In this document: positions 35,378-44,575 of the stretch, piece after piece | How positions within the stretch are numbered: the first letter of the stretch is position 1 | How the letters are laid out: every line of letters starts with the position of its first letter | Source: Gemmatimonadota bacterium | GTDB taxonomy: Bacteria > Gemmatimonadota > Gemmatimonadetes > Gemmatimonadales > GWC2-71-9 | DNA length: 58,586 bases | NCBI GenBank assembly: GCA_003246755.1 | Contig: QKDC01000071.1 | Location: forward strand, 1 to 58,586 | Reading direction: 5' to 3' | Translations under genes and position numbers: made by a program | Notes under the pieces: generated by a model | Databases searched by the model: none | Told to the model about the DNA's origin: nothing | What the model saw: the letters and a program-made list of their open reading frames with translations, nothing else

Positions 35378-35980
35378 TCACGGACCGTTCTCCATAAACT
35401 CGAAGGGGACTGGATGGCCCTCCCGGGCCGCATGGAGCACCGCTTGGGGAAGTAACCGATGCTCGACTCCAAGCACTCGCTTCGCCAACGACTCGGGGGT
35501 GTCGTCGGTCAACACGGGTACCGTGGCCTGGCCCAGCGTCGAGCCCTGGTCGTAGTCCTCGGTGACGAGGTGGACCGTGGCCCCGCTGATCGTGTCCCTC
35601 GCATCGAGGACGGCCCGGTGCACCCGATCCCCGTACATCCCTCGGCCGCCATGCTTGGGCAAGAGTGCCGGGTGGATATTGATGATCCGGCCGCGGTACG
35701 CCTCGACCACCTCGGGCGGGACCAGTTTTAGATACCCGGCAAGCACCACGAGGTCGATCTTGAACGCTCCGAGGGTCGCAAGCCATGCCTTAAGGTCGTT
35801 CGATTCCGCAATCACCACGGTGGGCACAAGGTGACTCCTTGCGATGCCGAGCGCACCGACGCCCGCACTATGGCCGATCACAACCGCGACCTGGGCAGTT
35901 GGGTGACCCTCCAACGCGTTCAGCAGGGACTTGAGATTGCTGCCACGCCCTGAGGCGACCACGGCGATCCGATACGGCAC
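35378..35980 (-). CDS. purN: Phosphoribosylglycinamide formyltransferase
   Basis: 200 residues from GTG 35980. It transfers a formyl group from 10-formyl-THF to GAR, step 3 of purine synthesis. The phosphate-binding loop ASGRGSNLKSLLNA is at residues 9-22. The formyltransferase core has LAGYLKLVPPEVVEAYRGRI, then NIHPALLPKHGG (catalytic Asn-His) and VHLVTEDYDQGSTLGQATVP (catalytic Asp in EDYDQG). Normal length. It is 34 bp downstream of the HAD phosphatase gene and 13 bp before purH. Confidence 0.96.
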   Translation of the reverse strand: MPYRIAVVASGRGSNLKSLLNALEGHPTAQVAVVIGHSAGVGALGIARSHLVPTVVIAESNDLKAWLATLGAFKIDLVVLAGYLKLVPPEVVEAYRGRIINIHPALLPKHGGRGMYGDRVHRAVLDARDTISGATVHLVTEDYDQGSTLGQATVPVLTDDTPESLAKRVLGVEHRLLPQAVLHAAREGHPVPFEFMENGP

Positions 35981-36013
35981 AAAGGCAAACGTAATCGCGC
36001 GTGGCGCATGAAC

Positions 36014-36556
36014 CTAGGTGGTGAGCACCAAGTCTACGGCTTCAGCAAACCCATCCACGACATGATGACCCTCAGGGGGCAGGCCCGCCTCCTCTGCGTG
36101 TCCATGCCCAGTCCGAACGAGCACCCCCATCCCACCAAATCGCGTTGCAGGCACGAGGTCGGTCGCACGGTCCCCGATCCAGACACATCGCGGTAGATCG
36201 AGCCCGAACCGATTTGCGGCATCGCGGTAATGAGCGGTACCTGGCTTCCGGCAGTCGCACGGCCCCGTCACCGATTCGTGGTGAGGACACACATACGTCG
36301 CATCGAGCCGTGCACCTTCGAACGCCAGGAGTTCATCAATGCGTCGTTCGACTGCATCGTACTCCATCCGACTGAGCAGATTCCGGGCGATCCCCGATTG
36401 GTTCGTCACCACGATGACCCGCCATCCCGCAAGCCCCAATCGGCGAACACCCGCTCCGACACCGGAGAAGAGCGCGACGTGTGCTGGATCACGGAGAAAC
36501 CCGGTGTCTTCCACGAGCGTTCCATCCCGATCGGCAAAGACTGCTCTGGCACTCAC
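36014..36556 (-). CDS. gmhB: HAD-IIIA phosphatase, GmhB/HisB-N type
   Basis: 180 residues from GTG 36556, overlapping the selA stop (GTGA). HAD motif I is FADRDGTLVED with both aspartates, motif II is VVTNQSGIAR, and motif IV is CVWIGDRATDL. The zinc loop CPHHESVTGPCDCRKPG (C-x-H...C-x-C) and the RDPAHVALFSGV lead mark D-glycero-D-manno-heptose-1,7-bisphosphate 7-phosphatase (LPS heptose pathway). Histidinol phosphatase (HisB N-domain) is closely related and is the main alternative. No other heptose genes are nearby, so the substrate is not proven. Confidence 0.85.
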   Translation of the reverse strand: MSARAVFADRDGTLVEDTGFLRDPAHVALFSGVGAGVRRLGLAGWRVIVVTNQSGIARNLLSRMEYDAVERRIDELLAFEGARLDATYVCPHHESVTGPCDCRKPGTAHYRDAANRFGLDLPRCVWIGDRATDLVPATRFGGMGVLVRTGHGHAEEAGLPPEGHHVVDGFAEAVDLVLTT

Positions 36557-37908
36557 GACACCTTGACCGATTCGAGGGCGGCGAGGAGAGGAGCCTCCTC
36601 ATGTGCTTGAATCGTGCGGGGGTCGAGGACCACTCTGCCGTCGGCAATGCGCGCGGCGACCGAGGGATTCCCGGATCGGAGTGCCTCTGCCAGTGCATCC
36701 GCCCCGCGTGCTCCTGGATCCAGAGAAACGAGCGTGGTTGGTAGGGATGTGTCGGGAAACGCTCCTCCCCCAACTGCTGAGACTCCGGACACCGTTTGCG
36801 CGTGGTACGTCTTGGGACACCGATCGCTCAACACACGAGCACGATTGCAGAGATCCTCGGGAGAAGCAGTCAGCATTGCCAGGACGGGTATCTCCCGCCG
36901 GGCCTGTTCGTCGTCGTGATAGAGCGAGAGCGTGGCCTCGAGTGCCGCGAGGGTGAACTTGTCCGCGCGCATGGCCCGTGCGAATGGATTGGCCCGACAC
37001 CGACTCACGATGGAATCCATCCCCACGAGGCAGCCCGCTTGAGGCCCCCCGAGCAGCTTGTCCCCCGAGAATACGATGGCATCGGCACCTGTGGCGACGC
37101 CGTCTCCCACACGCGGTTCCCCGCTCAGGTTCCATGGAGTGAGGTCGGCGAGAAGACCGCTGCCGAGATCGTAGATGAACGGGACGCCATGGTCGTGTGC
37201 AACCGTGGCAATGTCGGTCGGCGGAGGCGTGGTGACGAAACCGCGTTGTTCGAAATTCGAACGATGCACCGTGAGGACGGCGCCAGTACGTTCGCTGAGG
37301 GCCTTTCGGTAGTCGTCCAGATGGGTGCGGTTGGTCGTGCCGACCTCCCGGAGGATCGCACCACTCTTTTCGAGAATGTCGGGGATACGAAAAGCGCCGC
37401 CGATCTCGATCAACTCGCCCCGGGAAATGAGAACCTCTTTTCCAGCACAGAGGGCATTGAGCACGAGCACGAGTGCCCCAGCCGCGTTGTTGACCACGAG
37501 CGCGGCCTCCGCCCCGGTCAACTGCGCGAGGAGCGGTCCACAGTGCACGGTACGGTGTCCCCGCTTTCCCGAGGCGAGGTCATACTCGAGGGTGCTGTAG
37601 CCTTCTGCCACCGACCGCATACGATCGATCGCCACCCGGGCGAGTGGGGCCCGACCGAGATTGGTGTGGAGTACGATCCCGGTGGCGTTGATGACGGGAC
37701 GGAGCGAAGGAAGGAGGAGGCCGTCGAGGCGTTCGCCGATCGCACGAGCCCAGTTCTCGGGGAGAACCCCACTCGCTCTTGCCGCGGCCAGGGTCTCCCG
37801 AACCGCCGAGACGACTAAGGCGCGCGGCGCCCCCGTTGCCATGTCCCGGACCTCGTGGAGGTCGAGGAGTCTGTCAACCGAGGGAAGGGATCGGCGCGCG
37901 TCGGTCAT
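36553..37908 (-). CDS. selA: L-seryl-tRNA(Sec) selenium transferase
   Basis: 451 residues from ATG 37908; the longer frame upstream runs through the lipoprotein gene. It converts Ser-tRNA(Sec) to Sec-tRNA(Sec) using selenophosphate. The N-terminus SLPSVDRLLDLHEVRDM, then PVINATGIVLHTNLGRAPLA, ALVVNNAAGALVLVLNAL, and GGAFRIPDILEKSGA are family blocks. The PLP lysine sits in FSGDKLLGGPQAG. It indicates selenoprotein synthesis, but selB, selD and tRNA-Sec are not in this window and no in-frame TGA gene is recognised here. Its start overlaps the Ig-like lipoprotein end by 35 nt. Confidence 0.95.
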   Translation of the reverse strand: MTDARRSLPSVDRLLDLHEVRDMATGAPRALVVSAVRETLAAARASGVLPENWARAIGERLDGLLLPSLRPVINATGIVLHTNLGRAPLARVAIDRMRSVAEGYSTLEYDLASGKRGHRTVHCGPLLAQLTGAEAALVVNNAAGALVLVLNALCAGKEVLISRGELIEIGGAFRIPDILEKSGAILREVGTTNRTHLDDYRKALSERTGAVLTVHRSNFEQRGFVTTPPPTDIATVAHDHGVPFIYDLGSGLLADLTPWNLSGEPRVGDGVATGADAIVFSGDKLLGGPQAGCLVGMDSIVSRCRANPFARAMRADKFTLAALEATLSLYHDDEQARREIPVLAMLTASPEDLCNRARVLSDRCPKTYHAQTVSGVSAVGGGAFPDTSLPTTLVSLDPGARGADALAEALRSGNPSVAARIADGRVVLDPRTIQAHEEAPLLAALESVKVS

Positions 37909-39280
37909 CGCTCTCGGGTTTGTGGACGAACGGTTCCTGCTGGTGTGGCGCCGGCAGCGGCGTCGGGGCGGGGAGCCCGGCAGGCATGGCCCTCCCGGTC
38001 GTATCCACCCGCGCGGTATCCGGCGTGACGGAGGTTGTGTCCGCGCCTGCGGTATCGGGTGTCGCCCGTGCTGGAGCCTGCGCCGGGACGGAGTCGGTCC
38101 GGACCACCAGAAACACTTCCCCAGGCACACCGCTGAGCGTACGTGCCCCTCGGACTTCGACGTAGTACCTGCCACCTGGAGCCAAGGCTTCCGCCACCCT
38201 GATATAGAGCTGCGTGAAGAGCGCTGGTCTGGTGTCGAGAGGTCCCATGTCGGCCCGAGCCGAATCACTCGCCGCCGTGTCCCGGGTCGCGGAGTCAGGG
38301 CGGGGAGGAGCGACCGGGGTCGAGTCGGGCACTGCGGGGGTCGCGGTGCTATCGATCGCTGTACTGTCGGCGGTGGAATCTCCCCTCACTCGGAAGACGC
38401 TGTCGAATGCCGTCTTGGGGAGGATGGCGACGACCGGCACCGGCACCGAGTCCGGCAGGGCGAGCACACGCACCGAGTCGGGATCGAGTCGCTGATAGGG
38501 ATCGACGGATTGTGCAAAAGTCACCGTGATGGTGATGGTGTCCGGGGCGCTGATGGAACTCAACCGGGGAGGCACGCTGTCGTGCCGGAAGGCCCACAAT
38601 TCCCCCACGCTATCGCGGCCCGCGACGATGCGCACCGAATCGAAGTCCTCTCGACCATCTCTCCGGAAATTGGTGTTCTGGTCGATCACGCCGAACACGA
38701 GGTATTCACCCGTGGTCAAGGGCCCCAACCTGAATCGCCCCGTCGAGTCGGTTACGGTCCGATACGCGAGGCTATCGGGCATCAGGATCGCCTCGATGAG
38801 GCCGGCGCGTACGGGTTGCCGGTTGGCCCAATTCACCACGCGACCGTAGAGCGAATCGGCAGGGATCTCGTTGCCGGTCGTGAAGGTGGTGACCACGCCT
38901 TCTTTCATGGTGTTGGTGCGGAGATCCTGGACACCGGCGAGGAGTTCCACGCGATAGACCGTATTGGGTCTCCACCCTTCCTTCGGTTTGACGGTGATCC
39001 GGTTCCGCCGCCACCGCACCGCGGGGACCTCATCACTCGGGGAGAGCAGGACGAGCTTCTCGAGCGTGCCAGAGCCGAGACCAAAATTGGGCTGGGCTCC
39101 CTCGCTGATCACCTCATCGAAGTTGAAGGAGACCTCGTCGTCGAATCCCGGTAGACTGAGAACGGAGTCCGGCGTGACACTGATGATGACGGGAGCCACC
39201 CGATCGTCAGGGCCACCAGGAGGGGGCTCGATGTGGGCACAGGCAAGTGTCGCGAAGCAGAGACCGAGCAGCAGCCTCAT
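37874..39280 (-). CDS. Ig-like domain lipoprotein
   Basis: 468 residues from ATG 39280, which overlaps the valS stop (ATGA). The lipobox is LATLAC (Cys about residue 16). The mature start HIEPPPGGPDDRVAPVI with VTPDSVLSLPGFDDEVSFNFDE resembles the Big_5 Ig-like domain of Bacteroidota/Gemmatimonadota lipoproteins. A second region, GRVVNWANRQPVRAGLIEA with TDSTGRFRLGPLTTGEYLVFGV, resembles a carboxypeptidase-regulatory-like domain. The middle is low-complexity, rich in Asp, Ser, Thr and Ala (ADSTAIDSTATPAVPDSTPV). The C-terminal tail is Pro- and Ala-rich. Likely periplasmic or surface structural protein; no enzyme motif seen. Confidence 0.82.
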   Translation of the reverse strand: MRLLLGLCFATLACAHIEPPPGGPDDRVAPVIISVTPDSVLSLPGFDDEVSFNFDEVISEGAQPNFGLGSGTLEKLVLLSPSDEVPAVRWRRNRITVKPKEGWRPNTVYRVELLAGVQDLRTNTMKEGVVTTFTTGNEIPADSLYGRVVNWANRQPVRAGLIEAILMPDSLAYRTVTDSTGRFRLGPLTTGEYLVFGVIDQNTNFRRDGREDFDSVRIVAGRDSVGELWAFRHDSVPPRLSSISAPDTITITVTFAQSVDPYQRLDPDSVRVLALPDSVPVPVVAILPKTAFDSVFRVRGDSTADSTAIDSTATPAVPDSTPVAPPRPDSATRDTAASDSARADMGPLDTRPALFTQLYIRVAEALAPGGRYYVEVRGARTLSGVPGEVFLVVRTDSVPAQAPARATPDTAGADTTSVTPDTARVDTTGRAMPAGLPAPTPLPAPHQQEPFVHKPESDDRRAPIPSLG

Positions 39281-41943
39281 GTCCCGCAGCCCAACTGGTC
39301 TCTCTTGTGGCGGAGGACTTCGATCTGCCCTCGCCACGATTCCAGTTTCTGACGTTCGCGCTCGACCACTTCTGCCGGCGCACGCGTAATGAACTGCTGG
39401 TTGGCCAGTTTGGCCTCCTGTCCCGATACCTGAACCGCCAATCGGTCCAGTTCCGCGCCGAGGCGGCCACACTCCCGATCGATATCGATCAGATCCCCGA
39501 GGGGGACGGCCACGGTGGTGCCATCCTGCAGGATGAGGGATCCACTCCCCCGGTGGTCGGTGTCGTCGTCAGTCTCGAGATCGGAGGCCTTGGCGAGGCG
39601 GCGAATGGTGGCACCCTCGCCCTCGAGAGCTCTGCGTGAGGCTCCCGAACCATGGGTAATCCTGACTCGCACCATCTGACCCGGTTGCACACCGTACTCG
39701 GCCCGGATCGATCGAATGGCGCTGACGATGGCTTGGACAGCCGCGAAGTCCTCGAGCGCCGTCGGTTCACGCCGGATCTCTTCTACGGTCGGCCATGATG
39801 CCAGCGAGATCGTCGCGTCCGCGGGGGAACCCGGCAGGCGCTTCCACAGGGTCTCGGTGATGAAGGGCATGATGGGATGCAGTAGGCGAAGGGCGACTTC
39901 GAACACGGAGGCGAGCACGGCCCGGGCCACATCACCTCCAGGCTCATCCCCGTAGAGTCGTGGCTTGGTCTGCTCGATGTACCAGTCGGCGAGATCGTCC
40001 CAGAGGAACTGGTAGATGGCTGCCACGGCATCGTTCAGTCGAAACCGTTCGTAGGCCTTGGTGGCATCTGCCACGGTGTCGTGACAGCGAGCAAGGATCC
40101 ATCGATCGGCCAAGGAGAGGTCGTCACGGAGGTCGGTAACCGATGGCACCGGCCCATCGAGGTTGCCGAGGATGAACCGACCCGCGTTCCACAGCTTGTT
40201 GCTGAAGTTTCGGCCGGAGGCAAACGAGGCCTCGAGGTCATCCGGGTCGAGGATGACGTCCGTTCCTACAGCGGCACCGGCGAGCATGGTGTAACGCAGC
40301 GCATCCGCGCCATAGCGTTCGATGACCACGAGCGGATCGATACCGTTGCCGAGCGACTTCGACATCTTACGATGCTGTGTGTCGCGGACGGTGCCGTGCA
40401 GGTAGACGGTGTGGAATGGGATGTCCCCTCGGAATTCGAGCCCCATCATCACCATGCGCGCGACCCAGAAGAAGAGTATCTCCGGCGCGGTGACCAGGAG
40501 GTCGCCCGGGTAGAACGCCTCGAGGTCCTCACTCTCATCGGGCCATCCGAGAGAACTGAAGGGCACGAGTTGGGAGGAGAACCAGGTGTCCAGGACATCC
40601 TCGTCTTGTCGGACCGCACCACCACACTCGGGGCAGGTGGACAGGTCTTCCCGGCTCGCACTCGTCACACCGCAGCCAGGCGCCTCGCAGTACCAGACCG
40701 GGATGCGGTGACCCCACCAGATCTGACGCGAGATGCACCAGTCCCGGATGTTGGTCATCCACTGCGCGTATTCCTCGCCACGTCTCTCGGGGATGAATCG
40801 AAGCCGTCCCGAGCGATAGGCCTCCAGGGCGGGAGCGGCGAGAGGCGCCATTCGCACGAACCACTGTTCCGACAGACGAGGCTCGACCACCGTGTGGCAG
40901 CGATAACATTGCCCCACGGAATGCACGTGCGCCTCGATGCCATCGAGGAGGCCACTTTCTTCCAAGGCCGTGACGACTCGCTTTCGTGCCACGAACCTGT
41001 CGAGCCCCTGGAACGATTGGGGAGCGGTGTCGGCCATGTGCGCGTCGTCGGTCATGACATCGATCGCGGGCAGGCCGTGACGACTCGCGATCTCGAAGTC
41101 GAGTGGGTCGTGAGCGGGCGTGAGTTTGACGGCGCCGGTGCCGAAGTCCATCTCGACCGCCGGGTCGGCGATGACCGGAATCCGCCGGTCGGTGAGGGGG
41201 AGGATGACCTCGCTCCCGATCAGGTCACGATACCGGGGATCGTCGGGGTGGACAGCCACGGCAGTGTCACCGAGCATCGTTTCCGGTCGTGTGGTGGCCA
41301 CCACGATGTGTCCGCCTGAGGCCAAGGGGTATCGCAGACGCCAGAGCGAGCCTTGGGTTTCTGTCTTTTCGGCTTCTTCGTTCGAAAGGGCGGTGAGGCA
41401 CCGCGGGCACCAATTGATGATGTACTTGCCGCGGTAGATCAGGTCCTTTTCGTAGAGCCGAACGAAAACCTCACGGACCGCCCGAGATAGCCCTTCGTCG
41501 AGCGTGAAGTAGGTCCGGGACCAGTCGCAGGAGGAGCCGAGCCCCTTGATCTGCTCCAGGATCGTGCCGCCCGTGGCGCGAACGTGATCCCAGACTCGCT
41601 GCACGAAACGGTCACGACCGAGGTCGAAGCGGGTAGAGCCTTCTTCCCGTAGCATCCGTTCGACCACGTTCTGGGTCGCGATCCCCGCATGGTCCGTTCC
41701 CGGGAGCCAGAGGGTCGCCTTGCCTCGCATGCGCTCGAAGCGAATCAGGGCGTCTTGTATCGTCTGGTTGAGTCCGTGCCCCATGTGCAGTCGATCGGTC
41801 ACGTTGGGTGGGGGCAGCATGATCACATAACTCGGGTGCTCTCCGTCGGGACGAGGGCGCCAGCTATCGAGCTCGGACCACCAGCGATAGAGGTCGCTCT
41901 CGATGGCCGCGGGATCGTACTGTGGTGAGAGAGGCTCGTTCAT
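39277..41943 (-). CDS. valS: Valine--tRNA ligase
   Basis: 888 residues from ATG 41943. Class I synthetase that charges tRNA-Val. Motif HIGH appears as PPPNVTDRLHMGHG; PGTDHAGIATQ follows. The editing domain has TTRPETMLGDTAVAVHPDD and MDFGTGAVKLTPAHDPLDF. KMSKS is exact (HRKMSKSLGNGIDP). Zinc-type cysteines are in INWCPRCLTALSNEE and CPECGGAV. The C-terminal helical anticodon domain and a coiled-coil arm (RECGRLGAELDRLAVQV) complete it. Overlaps the upstream BON-like gene and the downstream lipoprotein gene, both by ATGA. Confidence 0.97.
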   Translation of the reverse strand: MNEPLSPQYDPAAIESDLYRWWSELDSWRPRPDGEHPSYVIMLPPPNVTDRLHMGHGLNQTIQDALIRFERMRGKATLWLPGTDHAGIATQNVVERMLREEGSTRFDLGRDRFVQRVWDHVRATGGTILEQIKGLGSSCDWSRTYFTLDEGLSRAVREVFVRLYEKDLIYRGKYIINWCPRCLTALSNEEAEKTETQGSLWRLRYPLASGGHIVVATTRPETMLGDTAVAVHPDDPRYRDLIGSEVILPLTDRRIPVIADPAVEMDFGTGAVKLTPAHDPLDFEIASRHGLPAIDVMTDDAHMADTAPQSFQGLDRFVARKRVVTALEESGLLDGIEAHVHSVGQCYRCHTVVEPRLSEQWFVRMAPLAAPALEAYRSGRLRFIPERRGEEYAQWMTNIRDWCISRQIWWGHRIPVWYCEAPGCGVTSASREDLSTCPECGGAVRQDEDVLDTWFSSQLVPFSSLGWPDESEDLEAFYPGDLLVTAPEILFFWVARMVMMGLEFRGDIPFHTVYLHGTVRDTQHRKMSKSLGNGIDPLVVIERYGADALRYTMLAGAAVGTDVILDPDDLEASFASGRNFSNKLWNAGRFILGNLDGPVPSVTDLRDDLSLADRWILARCHDTVADATKAYERFRLNDAVAAIYQFLWDDLADWYIEQTKPRLYGDEPGGDVARAVLASVFEVALRLLHPIMPFITETLWKRLPGSPADATISLASWPTVEEIRREPTALEDFAAVQAIVSAIRSIRAEYGVQPGQMVRVRITHGSGASRRALEGEGATIRRLAKASDLETDDDTDHRGSGSLILQDGTTVAVPLGDLIDIDRECGRLGAELDRLAVQVSGQEAKLANQQFITRAPAEVVERERQKLESWRGQIEVLRHKRDQLGCGT

Positions 41944-42365
41944 GCCGTGGTGGGGTGCTCGGCGGTTGTCACGAGATCGTCTTCTCCACGGACGCGGATG
42001 CGGTTGGTGATCTCGATCGCTGGGGCTGTCAGAGTGGCGAGTTTCAAGGCTCGGCTCCCGCTGCTGCGGTTGTCGACCCATCCATGGAGCTCCACCAGGT
42101 TCCGCCGGACCAGAACGACCCGAAGGTCCGAGTGAGCGGGATCCTCCGTCAGCACCTCCATGATCCGCGCCGCCGCTCGGCGCCCGGTCGTCGGCTCGGG
42201 CTCTTTGCCAAGGCGTCGCACGGTGCCTTTCAGTCGTTCGCCCGGGAGATTCCCGACGACGGCGGCGACTGCCATGCCGCCGAGGAATCCCATCCCGAAC
42301 GCCAGAGCGGCCGACAGGAGGTCGGTTGTGACCGTCGACGAGCGTCGTACAGAAAGCCGTGGCAT
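41940..42365 (-). CDS. Membrane-anchored BON-like protein, 141 aa
   Basis: 141 residues, ATG start; the stop overlaps valS start (ATGA). A basic N-terminus is followed by one membrane helix (LLSAALAFGMGFLGGMAVAAVVG, about 16-38, read in parts). Residues 65-141 have the pattern of a BON domain: RIMEVLTEDPAHSDLRVVLV, then ELHGWVDNRSSGSRALKLAT and ITNRIRV. BON domains bind membranes or mediate envelope stability; the assignment rests on pattern and could be wrong. First gene of the long minus-strand operon. AT-rich sequence (cattaagttaact on the minus strand) just upstream may hold its promoter. Confidence 0.65.
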   Translation of the reverse strand: MPRLSVRRSSTVTTDLLSAALAFGMGFLGGMAVAAVVGNLPGERLKGTVRRLGKEPEPTTGRRAAARIMEVLTEDPAHSDLRVVLVRRNLVELHGWVDNRSSGSRALKLATLTAPAIEITNRIRVRGEDDLVTTAEHPTTA

Positions 42366-42480
42366 CGAGTTAACTTAATGAACGCAGGGAGCCACGGGCA
42401 GACCTGCATCAACCGTCAACCACCTGGTTCCCTTCGAGATGAGGCTGATGCCCGAGACTCACTCCCCGACCGGATTTTCC

Positions 42481-42588
42481 ATGACCCGCTGGGGCGTCAT
42501 CGCGCTCGTGATCCTGGCGGGCCTGGTGCTCTACTTCGTCTTGGACCCCTCTACGGCACCCTTGGCGGGTTCCCTCTCCGCGCCATGA
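42481..42588 (+). CDS. 35-residue membrane peptide coupled to thrS
   Basis: An ORF too short for normal gene calling: ATG 42481 to TGA 42588, overlapping the thrS start by ATGA. It reads MTRWGVIALVILAGLVLYF followed by VLDPSTAPLAGSLSAP, a single membrane helix with a short Pro/Ser tail. An in-frame ATG at 42439 would add 14 residues; neither start has a strong ribosome binding site. The coupling to thrS and the well-formed helix suggest a real small protein. Alternatively it serves mainly as a leader for thrS translation. Conservation in relatives would settle it. Confidence 0.5.
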   Translation: MTRWGVIALVILAGLVLYFVLDPSTAPLAGSLSAP

Positions 42589-44528
42589 CCACGATTCAAC
42601 TGACACTCCCCGATGGGAGTGTGCGCGAGGTCGAGTCCGGGACCACCGGATCGGAGCTGGCCGCCCTGATTGGCCCCGGGTTGGCCAAGGCCGCTCTCGC
42701 AACCGTGGTCGACGGCACTCTCCGTGACCTCGCCAGTCCCATTTCAGAGGCCGCTCAGGTCGCGATCGTCACCGACCGGAGTCCGGAAGCGCTGCCGTTG
42801 CTCCGGCACTCGGCGGCCCACGTGCTGGCCACCGCCGTCCGGGAGCTGTTTCCGACGGCGGCCATCGGGTTCGGTCCAGCCATCGAGGATGGCTTCTACT
42901 ACGACTTTGACGTTCCCCGGCCGTTCACTCCGGAAGACCTCGAGGCGATCGAAACCAAGATGCGCGAGGTCGTCGAGAGGGACTATGCGTTTGTGCGTGA
43001 GGAGGTCGAGCGGACCGAGGCGAACACTCGGTTCGCCGACGACCCGCTCAAGCTCGAACGAATCGAGGAGCTCGGGTCCGATGAGGTGATTTCGATCTAC
43101 ACCGACGGTCCGTTCGTCGATCTCTGTCGGGGGCCGCATGTTCCGACGACCGGGCGATTGAAGCACTTCAAACTCCTCAACACCGCGGGAGCCTATTGGC
43201 GGGGCGATGAGCGTCGCCAGATGCTGCAGCGGATCTATGGGACCGCCTGGTTCCGAAAAGAGGATCTCGACGGGTACCTGCATCGACTCGAGGAGGCACG
43301 CAAGCGCGATCACCGCGTGCTCGGCCGTGACCTCGATCTCTTCTCGATCCAGCAGGACGTCGTCGGCCCCGGTCTCGTGTTCTGGCACCCCAAGGGGGCC
43401 ATGATCAAGTGGTTGTTGAGCCGGGCCGTCGAAGACGACAATCTCGCGAGCGGGTACGACCTGGTGTATACCCCGAACGTGACCCGGGAGGAACTCTTCC
43501 GGATCTCGGGCCACATCCCCCTGTACGAGGAGAACCAGTACCCGGTGATGGGGGCGGGAGCAGGGGAGGGTGATGAGGTGCGGCATCGCGTCAAGCCGAT
43601 GAATTGCCCGATGCACACCCTGGTCTACAAGCATCATCATCGCAGCTACCGGGATCTGCCCGTTCGTCTCTCCGAGGTTGCCAACGTCTACCGGAACGAG
43701 AAATCCGGAACCCTCCATGGCCTGATGAGGGTTCGTGGCTTGTGTATGGACGACGCGCACATCTTCTGCACCCCGGAGCAGGCGGAGGACGAGATCTTCC
43801 TTTGTCTCGATCAGGTCGAACGACTCGTTCGCGAGCCGTTCGGATTCGAACTGGACTTCGAAGTCTCAACCCGTCCGGAAGAACGTCTGGGAGACGACGA
43901 GGCCTGGGAGATGGCGGAGGGCATCCTCCGGCGAGCGCTCGAACGGAAGGAGATCCCGTTCCGAGTCGACGAGGGAGGTGGAGCGTTTTACGGACCCAAG
44001 ATCGACATCAAGTTCAAAGATGCCATCGGGCGTTTCTGGCAAGGACCGACGATCCAGCTCGATTTCCAGCTTCCCGAACGATTCGACCTCGAGTACACCG
44101 GTCCGGACAATGCGCCTCACCGGCCGGTGATGATTCATCGGGCGATCTACGGGACGTTGGAACGGTTCATCGGCCTCCTGATCGAGCACTTCGCCGGTGC
44201 CTTCCCCGTCTGGTTGGCCCCCGAGCAGGTTCGGGTCCTTCCGATCTCGGACGAACAAGCGGAGGCCGCACGGGACATCGCGCAACGGATGAAGGCCGCC
44301 GGTATCCGTGCGGTCCTCGACGCCGGTCACGAGACACTGAACTATCGCATTCGTGAGGCCGAGACCCAGAAGGTTCCCTATATGGCGGTCGTTGGGCGGC
44401 GGGAAGTCGAAGGTGGTACGCTCGCCGTTCGCGAACGAGGAGCGGGATCCAAGCAAACCGTGATGTTATTGGACGATTTCGTGAGCAAGGTCCTCGAGGA
44501 AACCCGCAGCCGGAGACTCGGCGACTAA
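42585..44528 (+). CDS. thrS: Threonine--tRNA ligase
   Basis: 647 residues from ATG 42585 (MTTIQLTLPDGS); the frame stays open far upstream but only by chance. Domains in order: TGS domain (1-60); editing domain with RHSAAHVLATAV, FYYDFDVPRPF and LCRGPHVPTTGRLKHFKLL; class II catalytic core with YNTPNV-type TPNVTREELF, VKPMNCPMHTLVYK (zinc Cys), YRNEKSGTLHGLMRVRGL and motif 3 HRAIYGTLERFIGLLIEHF; anticodon domain with QVRVLPISDEQAEAA. Normal length. Charges tRNA-Thr and edits Ser-tRNA-Thr. Divergent from the valS operon. Confidence 0.97.
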   Translation: MTTIQLTLPDGSVREVESGTTGSELAALIGPGLAKAALATVVDGTLRDLASPISEAAQVAIVTDRSPEALPLLRHSAAHVLATAVRELFPTAAIGFGPAIEDGFYYDFDVPRPFTPEDLEAIETKMREVVERDYAFVREEVERTEANTRFADDPLKLERIEELGSDEVISIYTDGPFVDLCRGPHVPTTGRLKHFKLLNTAGAYWRGDERRQMLQRIYGTAWFRKEDLDGYLHRLEEARKRDHRVLGRDLDLFSIQQDVVGPGLVFWHPKGAMIKWLLSRAVEDDNLASGYDLVYTPNVTREELFRISGHIPLYEENQYPVMGAGAGEGDEVRHRVKPMNCPMHTLVYKHHHRSYRDLPVRLSEVANVYRNEKSGTLHGLMRVRGLCMDDAHIFCTPEQAEDEIFLCLDQVERLVREPFGFELDFEVSTRPEERLGDDEAWEMAEGILRRALERKEIPFRVDEGGGAFYGPKIDIKFKDAIGRFWQGPTIQLDFQLPERFDLEYTGPDNAPHRPVMIHRAIYGTLERFIGLLIEHFAGAFPVWLAPEQVRVLPISDEQAEAARDIAQRMKAAGIRAVLDAGHETLNYRIREAETQKVPYMAVVGRREVEGGTLAVRERGAGSKQTVMLLDDFVSKVLEETRSRRLGD

Positions 44529-44575
44529 CGAGCCTTCGTGGCTATTATTCACGCGACTTGATTGAGGTGGTTCTC

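Noticed and set aside
32131-35397. Very long open frame (1088 codons) on the plus strand opposite DUF2723 and purH
   Set aside because: It is the antisense shadow of two well-supported minus-strand genes. In GC-rich DNA such frames stay open by chance, and its translation (many His/Arg/Asp-rich stretches) matches no family.
42366-42480. T-box or other riboswitch upstream of thrS
   Set aside because: The gap is too short and lacks a T-box consensus or a terminator-antiterminator pair.
41922-42584. N-terminal extension of thrS by about 220 residues
   Set aside because: The upstream frame crosses the BON-like gene on the other strand and has no similarity to ThrRS; ATG 42585 gives the normal TGS start.
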